From the NCBI GenBank assembly GCA_027382625.1, contig JAJKFJ010022070.1, positions 124,001 through 188,000 on the forward strand: a stretch of 64,000 bases of DNA, written 5' to 3'. A model generated the notes under the pieces. It was given only the letters and a program-made list of their open reading frames with translations. It did no database searches and had not been told where the DNA came from. This document shows, piece by piece, positions 23,304-34,469 of this stretch (its first letter is position 1; the number at the start of each line of letters is the position of its first letter). The translations under genes were made by a program, and so were the position numbers. This DNA comes from Tetmemena sp. SeJ-2015. Taxonomy: Eukaryota > Ciliophora > Spirotrichea > Sporadotrichida > Oxytrichidae.

Positions 23304-26054
23304 TCAAATCTGTTGCTTTTTAATTAACTTATCACTATTGCTAAGTTGCTCTATTTGCGCCATTTTAAGCTGTTGTCTCAGTTCCCCCATTAAATATTGA
23401 ATAAAGCAGATTTTTAATTTAATTTTCTATTTTATTAACCTCTTGAGGTGCTGTCTAATCTTGATTCTGCTATTGTTGTTGCTAATCCAAATAAAGGAAT
23501 TAAACTTCCTTCTTCTTCGCTCTATTATAGAGTAAGACTGCTGATTCTTCAACATTTCCCTCGAACTTGTGGAAGGTCTTGTGATTTTCAGGCTTTCCAT
23601 GGAAGTTCATCAAGTCAATTGCAGATACCTACCTCAAGAATCTGAAGACAAAAACCTAGTTATTCTTGCACTTGTAATCCTCCTCCATAGCCTATTCGGG
23701 ATCTATGTCTGCAACTACTCTATTCACCATTTCAGTCATTGGCTACATGAAAGCTGGCTCAATATTGATTGATTCTCCTGTCTCCACGTTAAGATCTTCC
23801 TTTGGCTTTCTAAATAGCTTTCTCAGATTCTAGCCATTCCTGGGGTTATTGAAGTCTCTAGCTCCAACTTAAACCAAGGGACCTGAGCTGACGATTCTTT
23901 AAGCAACAGGCTATCCTTGCTATCTTTAAAGTAGTGCCTTTTGCTTTTCTTCGTGCTTTTATAACCTCTTCTTCAGAAAATCAGAGGGTGGTTGCTCAAA
24001 GTTCTTGCACATTTGGTCTTTCCATTTACCCCAACTTATATTTTATACAAAAGCCTATTTATAAAAACTTTTCTCGCTTGCTAAGATGCTCTTTAGAGAT
24101 TGACCAAGGCCTTTTCTCTTTCCGAGGGTTGTGAGACCCTTCATCTTAGTTGCGACAGAGTTTCCGTTAAGACCTGAGGCTGAAGAGTGCTAGAGAGCTG
24201 AACTTACTTTCTACAGTTATCCTTTGATGCCACTCAAATTATTACTAGAAATCTGGTTAGCTTGAGATGAAACCTGAGGCTATGGCGAGTGCTGATTAGT
24301 CCTAATTAATTCAAATAACAGAATGAAAAATTGATGATCAGCGAAGAGTTAGTAAATCTATTTTTCTATGCTGAGAATCAACTTCTTCTCATCTTCAGTT
24401 GGATCTGGCTTAAATGCTGTCTTTTAACCTTTGATGGGATTTAAGACAGTTTGGCAGAAAACTAGCACCTATAACAGGAAGCTCTCTCTGAATAAGAAGT
24501 CGGAAAATAAAGTATTTAATAGAAGAATGGACAAATAAGATAACTTGTTTAAAATTGGAGATGGAGTAGAGAATGCTTCGCTAAGTACTTAGGATACTTT
24601 TTGACAATCTGAACTCCGTCCTTATCAACTTGAATTGGCTAACTCATAAATCTCTGAATGAATTCTCTGATCAAGTGAAGTACTTGAGTTAAGTTTGATT
24701 CTTTACTTCCTCTGTTCTTGCGGGGCAGTTGAGTCGTGTCAATTGGTGTTGTCGAAGCTGCTGGTGTGCTTTTTCCTTTGCTCTACTTTCCTGAATCAGC
24801 TTGGCCCTCCTCATCGGCACTAGAGGGTAGATAAATCAACTTGCTAATCTTACTCCATGAAATCCATAGGTTCATCTTCATCTTTTACTAAAGTTGAATC
24901 ATCTTCTTCATCGTACTCATCTTCGAAATCTAGTGGTTGTGTGCTTAAATAAACTTAAGAAAATAATGATATGCCTGCAGCTTAAAAGATCTATAGGATA
25001 ATTCTTAGTTACTCTCTGAAAATCATCTTCTTTATTAAAGTCTAGTTTGGTCAGGCACCTTTTATTGAGATAAGAGACTGAAATTTTATGCTTTTCAAGA
25101 GCCATCAGTACTTAATCATTGCTCAGTCAAGTTCAGACTTTATTAGCGAACTTGTCATAAGTTCAAGTTTTACATTTATAGAGAGCCTCTTATATTTAGT
25201 AAGCTTCATTCGAAGTAGTTTGGTCTTAATTACTTACTAGAGATGGATCAGCGAGGTATTTCTAGAGATTCCAAAAGTTCTTGTAGCATCTTAAATCTGT
25301 CATTTAACTACTTCCTCCTTTGGTAATATCAGTAGCGGCAGTCGATTAATCGAATGGTGGGTGCTGATTGATCTTTCCGAGTTTGTTCAAACCTGAGCCA
25401 TGCATGAGTGGGAAAATAGAGGATATCAGGATTTGGACTTTGCCTCTGAAGCCTGTATCATGCGTCACGCTGAGTTTGCGCATGATTCCTTTGCAAATCT
25501 TAGCTACCATATTTAATAGTCTATCATCAAATAATTGCTTCTGCACTAGTCCTGCTTCAACTTTACCATTTTTCTCCTTGGAAGGTTCTTCCACAACTTT
25601 CTAATCCTTAGGTCTTAGAATGAGGATCTTTCTCTCAAAGATTAGGTACTAGAGAAGTGAGAAGAATTGCTCAAAGCGATCTTCAGCAATCACCTCAAAG
25701 AATTCTTGTAGCAAACGTATCGCATCTTCTTTTTGAATCATCTCTTAGCATTCTAAGTCCAAGCAAAAGTCGAAGAAAATAAATCGATTAAAGAATGATG
25801 TAATATGCTTTACAATCATATTGTAGTAAAATAACGAATCAAAAATTTTGCGATTTAGATATATCTCCTGATTCAAAATCTATAACTTAAATTATCTGGA
25901 ACTATCATTTACTACAGATTACTTTTAAACATATATACTTGGTTGCAGAAACTTCAAAGATAATTTTTTCTTCAAGTGGCATTAGAGCTTATATTTACTC
26001 CTCTGCTGCTATTTTATTGTGATATTAGACTGCTCTTGTTGTTTAAGCCGTCAT
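23304..26054 (-). CDS. THOC1: THO complex subunit 1 (THOC1/Hpr1)
   Basis: THOC1 is a core THO/TREX subunit coupling transcription to mRNA export in the nucleus. A likely start is ATG 26052-26054 (MTAQTTRAVQYHNK). Family blocks in order are: EDAIRLLQEFFEVIAEDRFEQ (about 25700); FRGKVQILISSIFPLMHGSG (about 25430-25380), matching the THOC1 GRIQxFLARLFPLSEKSGLN block; FWNLQKYLADPSLV (about 25260), matching YRKFWSLQDYFRNP; and near 23700-23850 PAFMQPMTEMVNRVVADIDP then AMEEDYKCKNNQVFVFRFLR, matching the conserved C-terminal repeat region. It ends KKQQI-TGA at 23304-23306. Many IES/intron breaks occur (for example near 25900, 25340, 24900 and 24500) that I did not resolve individually. Domain order is collinear, so the gene is interrupted but not visibly scrambled. 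Confidence 0.82.
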
Positions 26055-26084
26055 ATGATTTATCAGCCCATCCTAGTTGCAAAT

Positions 26085-29000
26085 TCATTTTAGCGTTGAA
26101 AGTTTATCCTAGATGGTTTGTAGGTTGCTAAATATTCTAGCCAATTTTTGTTGATATAAAAAAATTAGCAAAAAAAGTAACCTTTTATATTGAAGGAGAT
26201 GCAGTAGACTAAAATAAGTAAGTTCCACCAGAGCTAGTAGTCTAAGAGGAAAATTGAGACTCTAGCTTTGGCTGGTTGTCTCCGTGAGCCTGATTTTATT
26301 ATTTGTTGCCAAATTGGGAAGTGCTTGATGATGCTGTTGCTTCTTAATCATGAGAGTGGATGGCTGCAACATTAGTTCTTAGGTGTAGAGCTGCAATGTT
26401 TCTTTACAGTATCATGATTAGATTGTATCCTCTGTTGTAGGTCTAAGTTTGGTTGAGCTGATTGAATAGGAGGAGCTGAATTTTTGTGCCCGAGTGACCT
26501 AATCTGACTCATATTGGAACTGTTATCCTACTAAGATTGCAGAGAGTATGGCTATTAATTTTTCTGCTAGTCATTCATAATTTAGTGAGTTGCATTTGAA
26601 GGGACTTGGGTGCTCATGTAATTATTAGTTTGGCCATAAATATCATTCTAAGGTAGCAAAGAAGATTTACCTTGATGTATTTCGTAAGGTTTTTAATGAG
26701 CAAGAGGATTAGGAATTGATCCATTTTATGGTTGCTTTGAAAATTGGGAAAACTATGAATGTCTATTAGAGTTAGCATGAGAAGAAGGAGACTAGAGATT
26801 ATTCTACATCGAAGTCATTTAAGTCTATGGAGCCGATGACTAATTTTAAGCTTCGTTTTCCTTTTCTTATCGTGAATTAGAATGGCCTCTTCTCTTGGAA
26901 CCTGATCTTAAATGCGAGTCTTTCTTCTTCACCTTGTCCTTCAACTATACATTTCATATATATAAACAAATACTATTGAGTTACTTTTCTGAATTTATGC
27001 TCCATTTTTGAAACCTTTTGCTCTAAAATTTGATTTGATGAGAAGACCTGCTCAAATCTCTAATCTACACTCCGTTAAAAATGCTCAAATTGTTGGCTCA
27101 TGCTTGATATTTGCTAAAATAAATTAATCATTTATAATAGAATCTCTTACCATCGTAAGCTTCTATAATAGATCTGCCATTTGTCTGTTGTCCCAGTGCT
27201 TCCAATAGATTCCCTTTCTTTCTCTGGACTTTAAATTTTACTCTATCTCTCATTGTAACTTATTTAAGCACTCTGCTTTTTACTTTCCTGAACTTATTGC
27301 TGAGTATTTGCTTGCTTTAAAGTAACTTTTGCGATTTCATGAACATTCTTTTCACTGTTTCTCTTGTCTCTTAGCTTTTTCAAGATTTGAGAATTATTTT
27401 AACTATCATTCAAGGACCTTTAACTTCTATCACCCCCAGCCATTGTTGAAAAATGACTACCTTGATGCTCCATTCCCATTTTTTAATCTTCAAGATGTTA
27501 TTAGTCGTTAATAAGTATGCTCTATTTGCGATCGTTCTTTTTATTTGATTAGTTATCAGAAGTATTTTAAAAACTTCGATCTGTATCTCTGCTTATCACT
27601 GAATGTCTCTAAAGAAGAGAGTTGCTTTAATGACTTGGGGAGCTTAAATGAGGAGGAACCACCTCGACCTGATTCCTTTTGTCATTTAGACTAGCATTAT
27701 CTTTCGTTTAAACTAGATTAGGGCCTTGAGCACTTCGATTACTATGCATTTAACTTGAGGGCATATTGCTGAGCGTATGATGATAGTTTGGACTACTTAA
27801 AACTATAGAGCTAGAGTTCTGCTGTTGAATGGTTGAAGGGATGTTTGAAGGGACTTTAAGATTCTGATTGTTTGTCACAGGAGGCTTGCTTGCATAGTGC
27901 TTCATCATTATTGATGAAGGGTTATTATTGCTGCCTTGCACTTATCCTGAAGTTGATGTATTCTGCGAAATGCTGTTTGAACTGCAAAGTGCAAAAATAT
28001 AATGAATTAAGCGCCTAACTTTGATTGTTAAAGTTCAGCTGACGAGATCTTTAGTTGTATGCTGTTGTACTTGGTCTCCCGGTTGTAATATTATCATTGT
28101 CCCCGTTCTTTGGACTTTTTAATATAGCTTCTTTCTTCAATTACTCCTCTTCTTTCGTTTAAGAACTGCCCCTTTACTTTTTCTAATCTGAGAAATGAAT
28201 AGCTTTATTTTATGGTGCAGTTTCTGGCCTATTACCTTAAAATAATAAATGTGAATAATCCTTTGCTTCTCTCTCTATCCTATTTAAATCCAGTATTATT
28301 TGAAGAGCTTTAATAGCTTTTAGAGTCTGAATTCTAGATTAGCTCACTCATTCTTGGTTTGCTTTATGGATCCATCGTAGCGTAAAAGTCAACTGCATCT
28401 TATTAACCACTTGGCTTTAGATAAACTTTGCTGATTCCATCATTCACATTTGAAGATCGATTTTGGCTGTGACTCTGATGAGGCTTTGAATTAGAAGATT
28501 GATATGAATGAGATTGAGAAGCCTGCTATACTAAATTGTTGTCTACTCCTCTACTATTTTCTCTGGTTCTACTTCCTCTTGTCTAATGATGATGATTATC
28601 TCTAGTAATGCTTCCACTAGTTTGATGATTATTGTGCCGCCCATTGCTATCCTCTCTTTATCCTCTATTTCTCTAAGCGGAAGACAAGCCATTACTTTAG
28701 CCAGTTCCTATTTCTTCTTCATCTTTGAAGGTAACAGACTTAGGTTTTTAGCTGCTACTTCTTTTGTTGAGGATAGCATGCTTAGATTTAACTAGGGATA
28801 TTATCTCCAGTACAAAGGCAAGTTTCCTATCTGGCACGCCTTATTAGAAGAACTAGTCAATTGTGAAAGGAGGCTTATATACAAACACGGAATTCAAAAT
28901 TTCATAGACATTAGTCACGAATTGGTAGTCATTTAATAAAATTAGAAAGTTAATCTTTAGGTCTTATATATATAACATGACAATTTTGAGCCACGAAGTT

Positions 29001-29826
29001 AAAACCTTTGTCATGGATATACTACGGCACAGGTTTTGAGAAAGAGAGTAAGAAGAAGTGAATTATTGGTAGATAAACACTTGGGTGACCTCTTTGGACT
29101 CTAAAAATCAAAAATTTAAGGAAAAGTAAAAATTGACTTTTTTAAAAGTAGCCTTATCAAGATAATCTTCTTCTTCATCACTTACTTATCCAAATCAAGG
29201 CTTCTTTTATACCTACTTTGCTGCATTTCTTGCTTTAGACGCTCTATTTAGACAACCAAACTGCCAGTATTTGAGCTACTCTCAGCAACAGTTGATGGGG
29301 CTTTACCGTTTTGGGTGAAATTATTGGTCTAGGAAACTGGTGCTGAGGCAACTGCTAAAATGTTACTTCTGGTGGGAGACTGAGTATAATTAGATAAGCC
29401 AGTCACTCCAGACTAGCTCACTCCTGATAAAGCTTACACACCTACTCGTGCGGAGTTCTGGTAACTATTGCTTGTAGTCCCCAAACTTCCTTGATTTTAA
29501 GTTGATGATAGTTATTATTGCTGAATTGCACTTTGTGAATTCAAAACTTAAGCACTAGGATTGAAAGTGGTAGAAGGCTAATACTACTACGATCCCAAGT
29601 AATTCTAATTCTAAGCATTGCTCTAACTGTTTATTGTGGAGAACTGACTTCCTATGTTACTCAACTAGCCGCCACTGTGCAAGTTCTTAGATAAGAGGTC
29701 TTATTATTGCCTTGAAGGAGTGCCTAAGCCAGGTTGATAGCTTGAGAGATGTGGGTTCTATTAGTTCTGATGAGAATGAGTGGATTAATGGTGGAGTTGC
29801 TACGATTTCATATTCTCGTTTTTCAT
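26085..29826 (-). CDS. CEP44: CEP44-domain protein with Gln-rich N- and C-terminal extensions
   Basis: CEP44 binds the proximal inner centriole and helps centrosome conversion (family knowledge). ATG 29824-29826 opens MKNENMKSQQLHHQSTH and about 230 residues of Gln/Ser/Asn-rich sequence. The CEP44 domain then begins: ERLKQEMQQSRYKRSLDLDK, splicing over a GTAAGT..TTTTTAG intron (29101-29185) to VQRGHPSVYLPIIHFFLLSF, then FVTNVYEILNSVFVYKPPFT and DRKLAFVLEIISLVKSKH (28910-28750). A long disordered Ser/Asn/Gln-rich tail with a coil near 27100-27350 follows. The frame plausibly ends LQTIQDKLSTLK-TGA at 26085-26087, about 30 bp before THOC1. Animal CEP44 starts directly with the domain, so the Gln-rich N-terminus is unusual. 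Confidence 0.8.
29101..29185 (-). other. Spliceosomal intron inside the CEP44 domain
   Basis: GTAAGT..TTTTTAG, 85 bp. Splicing gives LDLDKVQRGHPSVYLP, which matches the continuous CEP44 domain and is the evidence that the Gln-rich segment and the domain are one protein. Confidence 0.8.
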
Positions 29827-29987
29827 TTCTTGCTACCTTATAAATTAATTTGAAACAAACTTAAGCTTGAAATTAAAACGATATTTCATGTTAAAAATGA
29901 GATGTTCATTTCAAATTTGTAAATAGGTTAAAATTCTTTTTGAGATAGCTTCTTGAGTTGATTTATAAGAGAATAAAACTGATTCAC

Positions 29988-31939
29988 TCATTCATTATTT
30001 TAATAGTCGTCTGTTGTTTAGTCAAGGCCTGGAGAGGACTAGCCTGAGCGAGTTGAAATGACTGAATAAGCTCCACTCAAATGGCCTCTTGCCCTTCCTT
30101 CGCTTAAGGAAGCTCCTGATTTCCCTCTTTGTGAAGTAGTCGACTGTTCTTACCCGAGTTCCATTTAATAAAGCAAGAAATACTAATAATTGAAGCTGCT
30201 AATTTTCTTGATTGGCTCATTTCCAGTTCTTGATATGCTGGGGGCAAATCCGATTCTAGCAGCTGCTGTCCGTTTCAGATGACTAGCATCTTGTTCTTGG
30301 TGCTCATTCTCCATGCCTTCACCGCTCTCTCCAGTCGGGATTCAAACTTATAAGAATTTAACAGATAATGCGTGTATTGGATATTCTATCGAAGGTCGTT
30401 AGAGTGAAGATGAGGAGGAGCAATATTTTACTGGTTTGATTCTGCGTCTTTGCCTTGCTTAGAGTTTCCTCTATAGATCCAGAACTAAGACAGAATCCAA
30501 AACTCAATTTTCATTCATACCATTTAAATTAAGGAAGAGACTAGAGATTAATTTAAAGCCCTTATTTATAGGTAATTTATGAATGCAGAGGTCTGTCATG
30601 ATTTGGAAGCCAGCACATATAACTAATGCGAGAGGACTGCTGTTAGAAGCATAGTAGCTGAACTTATAGCAGTCTCCTCCCAGCCATATCAATATCAGAA
30701 TTACTGCAAGCCCCTCAGTGTTCTTTCTCTTGAAGTTTAGTAAAAACTAAGGCACTCCCAACAAAGCCTCATTTAATTATTATGTGCTCTTTTAAACTTT
30801 TATTTAAATTAATTGGCCTCTATTCCGGAAGAGAGGTAGCTTATTGTTAAAACATAGGTAGGAGAAGTCTTCAAGACTTGAGTCAGGACTGACACTGAGA
30901 AGGTGAACAGGCAAATGTAGAGCAGATAAGTTGAAAATCTATTCCAAAACCAGAAACTTTCCTTCTGAATGTGACTGAGTTAGGCCTCTTCCATAACCTC
31001 ACTGTCAGCAGTGGTGTCTATTCAAATATTTTTACAACCTTGGTAGTCTTGAGAATATTATTGATCAGAAATAGTACACTCTATAGCTTACTTAGGAAAG
31101 TTGAGCCTTTTCTCTATCTGACTTAATCCTTTTTAGGAGAACTGTTTTCTGATTGAGGATCAGTAGAAATGCGAAGTGAATGATCATGTAAACTTAACAT
31201 TCTAATATGAATGATGGTTTGCCTCCTCCTCATTTTGAATATCTTCAACTAGTTTTCTATTGCTGTTTTTGATAGTGACCCATAGGTATAGTAGCACGAA
31301 CTACAATTATTGGTCAGAAAAGATTGATATGTAATGGTAATAAGAAAACTGATATGACTTAAAGTCTTTTTAAGTGAAAAAGAAGAAGGTAATTGATCTA
31401 GAATAAGAAATGACGTTATCTTACCTAACATAGCACCATTAAAATGGCTGCAATCAACAACACAACGCTGAATCTTATAAAAATATTATTATATAAAAGA
31501 TATAGTACTAAATTTGATCTCTCCATCTACCTATATTATGGTAATTCTTAGAGTAGTTCTCAGACTTAAACCAATCTAACTAAAGCACACTTAACTTACC
31601 ACCAGAAAATTCTGAGGATGTTAGCAGTCAGCAGAATTAGACAGACCAAAGGGGAAAAGCCGTCAGCATTTTACTCTTTCTTCATTTTGAAACATTGGAT
31701 TATGTACCCTACGCAAGGTCCCAAAATCATACCTAGCAAAGTTCATAAGTCAATTCTTATTTAGTTCAATCTGCTAAACTTAATAAACTTCGCTTCTTAA
31801 ATCTTTGACTTACCTGCGTCGTTTAAATGTGCAAATGCAAATTAAGAGGCAGCATTTATTGCAAACAATAACTTATGCTTTATTTAAAAAAAATAGCATA
31901 AACAGTATTTCCACCAGCAGGTGTTGATGTTTCAGCCAT
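29988..31939 (-). CDS. SLC66A2/PQLC1-like PQ-loop membrane protein
   Basis: PQ-loop proteins are seven-helix transporters of lysosomes and other endomembranes; the SLC66A2 branch also acts in endosome-Golgi traffic. ATG 31937-31939 opens MAETSTPAGG. The first PQ-loop block is GMILGPCVGYIIQCFKMKK then NADGFSPLVCLILLTANILRIFW (31730-31600), followed by a GTAAGT donor. Further helices include FSTYLLYICLFTFSVSVLTQ (about 30930). The second PQ-loop block, after an IES, is YLSSGIEALLGVPQFLLNFK then NTEGLAVILILIWLGGDCYK (30840-30680) and ICAGFQIMTDLCI. A long basic, disordered tail (HALSVKFLQVQIPTGESGEG, ARGHLSGAYSVISTRSG) ends at TGA 29988-29990. Sequence between about 31150 and 31560 is intronic or IES. 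The tail is longer than in animals. Confidence 0.82.
30766..30820 (-). other. IES in PQ-loop gene, pointer GAGGC
   Basis: GAGGC (minus) occurs at 30816-30820 and 30766-30770. Removing 50 bp joins SSGIEALLGVPQF exactly within the second PQ motif. Confidence 0.92.
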
Positions 31940-32177
31940 TAAGTTTAGTAGTTTACTTTTATGATTTAATCAATATAATTCCTGCTAAATCACTCGCATT
32001 AATTTAAAACCAATAACGCTAGATCAGGTCATATGCCTAATATATCAATTCAGATTCTTATTCTCTAATGATCCTGAATCTATCTATCTTTCTATATGAT
32101 ATAATTATTATAGTTTAGTGCTTTTTCTCTTTTTCTAAAAGGGTCCTTTTTAAAACCAGGCCCTTTTTTTTAAAATT

Positions 32178-33342
32178 AAGTTAGATTTATTTTTTTAAAG
32201 TTTTGTTTTTTTAAAAATTCTATTTCCCCTTTTTGATTTTCAAACACCCTTTGGATCCTTTGAAAGCATTTGGAATAGTCCCCATTTTAAAACCCGATTT
32301 TTAAAAATTCAAAGGGGGAAAAATTTATTTAAAAAAACCGAATTTTAATTTAAAATTAAACTGTCAAATTTAAAATTGTGTTACGCCCCAAATTAAATAA
32401 AAAATTTTAATTTTCCCCGGGGATTCGAAAAATTGGAAACATTTAAAAATTAAAAAAAGGCGTAACCGGTTATAAACCACCCCTCTAGTTGTACAAAATG
32501 TCCCAAAGTGTATTTAAAACCACCATCCTCTATTAGATGCTTATTTCCGGCTCCCGGGATAAGTCTCTAAACAGTCTTTTTAAAATGTTTTCCCCCAATT
32601 GGTCAGGGGGCTAGGAAAAGGGCGAGCCGTCAAGTAGTAGGAGTCCGGGGGTGTGCCCCTTGGTTAGTTCGGAGTACCCCCCCAGGGGTGGTGGGGTTCG
32701 AGCCCCCCCGGGTTGACCAAGGGGGTTTTTATCCCGGGGGAGTGGGGTGTTTTCCCAAAATTTTTGGACTTAAAAAAAAACCACCGGGGAACCTCCCCAC
32801 GCATAAACCGCCTCCGGTCCCCGGGTTGGGGCTCGAACCCACCACCCGGGGGGGGGGAAAACTCCCGAATTTTCCCCAAGGGACACACCCCGGGGAAACT
32901 CCTACAAACTTGACGGTTTCCGCCCAAATCCTAGCCACCAAAACCCCAAGGGGAAAAACCCCGGAGAAAACGGGGTTTTGGGAAGAAAAAACTTAAGGGA
33001 CCCCGGGGGTAACCCATCTGAAAAAGGTTTGGGCTGTTTAGAAACACTTGCACATTAGAAACAACAAAAAGTGTTTTTTATAACCGGTTACGCCTTAATT
33101 GTACCAATGTACCAATGTCCCAATCGGTGAAAGTTAATTTTTGATTTAATTGGTGCGAACACAATAATTAGACAGTTTAATTTTAATTAACTTCGGTTTT
33201 TCAAATAAATTCCACCTAGATTTAAACTCGGTTTTCAACTGTGACTATCTCCACATGCTACAAATGGACTCCAGCTGTAGAAAAGTCAACGGAAACTAGA
33301 ATTTTAAAAAACAAAGCTGAAAACATAATATTAAGTAAGTTA
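32178..33342. repeat. About 1.2 kb imperfect palindrome (foldback element or assembly artefact)
   Basis: Two arms are inverted copies around a centre near 32770. GGCGTAACCGGTTATAAA at 32459-32476 is the exact reverse complement of 33077-33094. GGGTTCGAGCCCC at 32694-32706 pairs with 32828-32840. Flanking A/T-rich stretches match over about 300 bp per arm, with many mismatches and homopolymer-length differences concentrated in the left arm and centre. The core is rich in runs of G and C, unlike anything else here. There is no transposase frame; the overlapping frames on both strands at 32664-32996 simply mirror each other. It may be a MITE-like or foldback transposon, or a poorly sequenced hairpin. 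Confidence 0.75.
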
Positions 33343-34374
33343 CCCCATCTTAAGCAAGCTAAGTAGAGCTATATTTCTTCCAACCCATCGTAAAGACTGT
33401 CTCTTTTCAGGATAAGAGCCATTAGATCTTTATGTAGCCCAATTATACTCTCGCTCTCTAGTACCTCCACTGTGTGCTAGTCTATGAACTCCAAACACAT
33501 TTTCAAAATTTCAGGAATGTCAACTACATAGATAAAAACCATATCATTAAATATAAATTGAAATAGGCGTCGTAGAATAGCTTGAGCACTTAGTTTATGC
33601 ATCGTGGATCCGTATGAGTGGCTTTTTACATAAAGGACTGCGCTGCCTTTCCAAATTCTTCCTTAGCTCCTCTAACTTGATATTAGTCTGCAGCTTGCAT
33701 TAAAGGCACGAGTACGTCTGTGTCTATCTACACATACCCCGTGTACACAAACTACATCAAGCACTTGAAGATTATCAATATGAGTCAATATAGTTTGAAA
33801 GATTTTTGGGGCAATGTTTGGAATGGTGACTTCCTTTTTGTTGCCTTCTACAAAAGGCCCATAAAACATCTTTGAGAAAACTTCAGAGCTCGCAGCTAGA
33901 ATCTGTCTATGGGCTGGTATTTTCTCAATATCCGGAGCTGAGCCGGCCAAAATTACAACATCAGAAAATTCCTCAGAAAAGAGAATAGTCTTTAGATTGC
34001 GAGTCACTATCAAAGGATTATCAACTCTGTGCTTGAAGTTTACCATATCCACCACTAATCAAAGTATAAGCATACAAATGGATGAAAATAATAGATTAAT
34101 TGGATATCTGTGCTTACTTTCATCTTTGGATTCTTCTATAGCAAAGTTTGGAGAGGCTGAATTCTGATTTTAAAGCTGAGGCTAAGCAAAATAAGCATCC
34201 CTAAAATTATAGTAGTTATAAATCTAAAATGCCTTCAATATAATCTTACTATTGGAAACCTGCTCCAAAAGGCTGATTGAAGTTGCTGTTGGAATTAATT
34301 CCTCCGTAACTTGAATAGCTTATGAGACTGTTGGAAAGAGAGGCTCCCTCGTTTCCTCTGGGGCTGCGAGACAT
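33343..34374 (-). CDS. BTB-BACK-SPRY gene, N-terminal block (permuted)
   Basis: ATG at 34372-34374 opens MSRSPRGNEGASLSNSLIS. A GTAAGC..GATTAG intron (about 34058-34123) leads to the BTB domain (FSEEFSDVVILAGSAPD, IPAHRQILAASSEVFSKMFY). An IES with likely pointer TTG interrupts THI/VYTGYVQIDTDVLVPLMQ. The BACK domain begins (AADQYQVRGAKEEFGKAAQ) and is cut by an IES with pointer CTAT before VVDIPEILKMCLEFI. The block stops in mid-BACK at LACLRWG followed by a GTAACT donor-like site, next to the palindrome. The missing half lies upstream at 34470-35800. BTB-BACK proteins are usually CUL3 adaptors; that role is inferred from the family. Confidence 0.8.
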
Positions 34375-34469
34375 ATAATCTTAAATTTAAAATTTAATCA
34401 ATTCCCGAGAATCCTTAAATAATTATCTAAAGAAGGAAACATTTTAAGAAAATCCTTATTAAAATGTAA

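Noticed and set aside
31249..31431. Minus-strand frame starting MLGKITSFLILD
   Set aside because: It lies between the first PQ-loop block and later exons of the SLC66A2-like gene and does not match the family; best read as intron or IES.
32973..32983. GGGGTTTTGGG, like a spirotrich telomere repeat
   Set aside because: Little more than one unit inside a G/C-run-rich palindrome; a real telomere or telomere-bearing transposon end would show several uninterrupted units.
32664..32996. Overlapping open frames on both strands rich in Gly and Pro
   Set aside because: They lie in the palindrome and mirror each other; the sequence is homopolymer-rich and shows no protein family.
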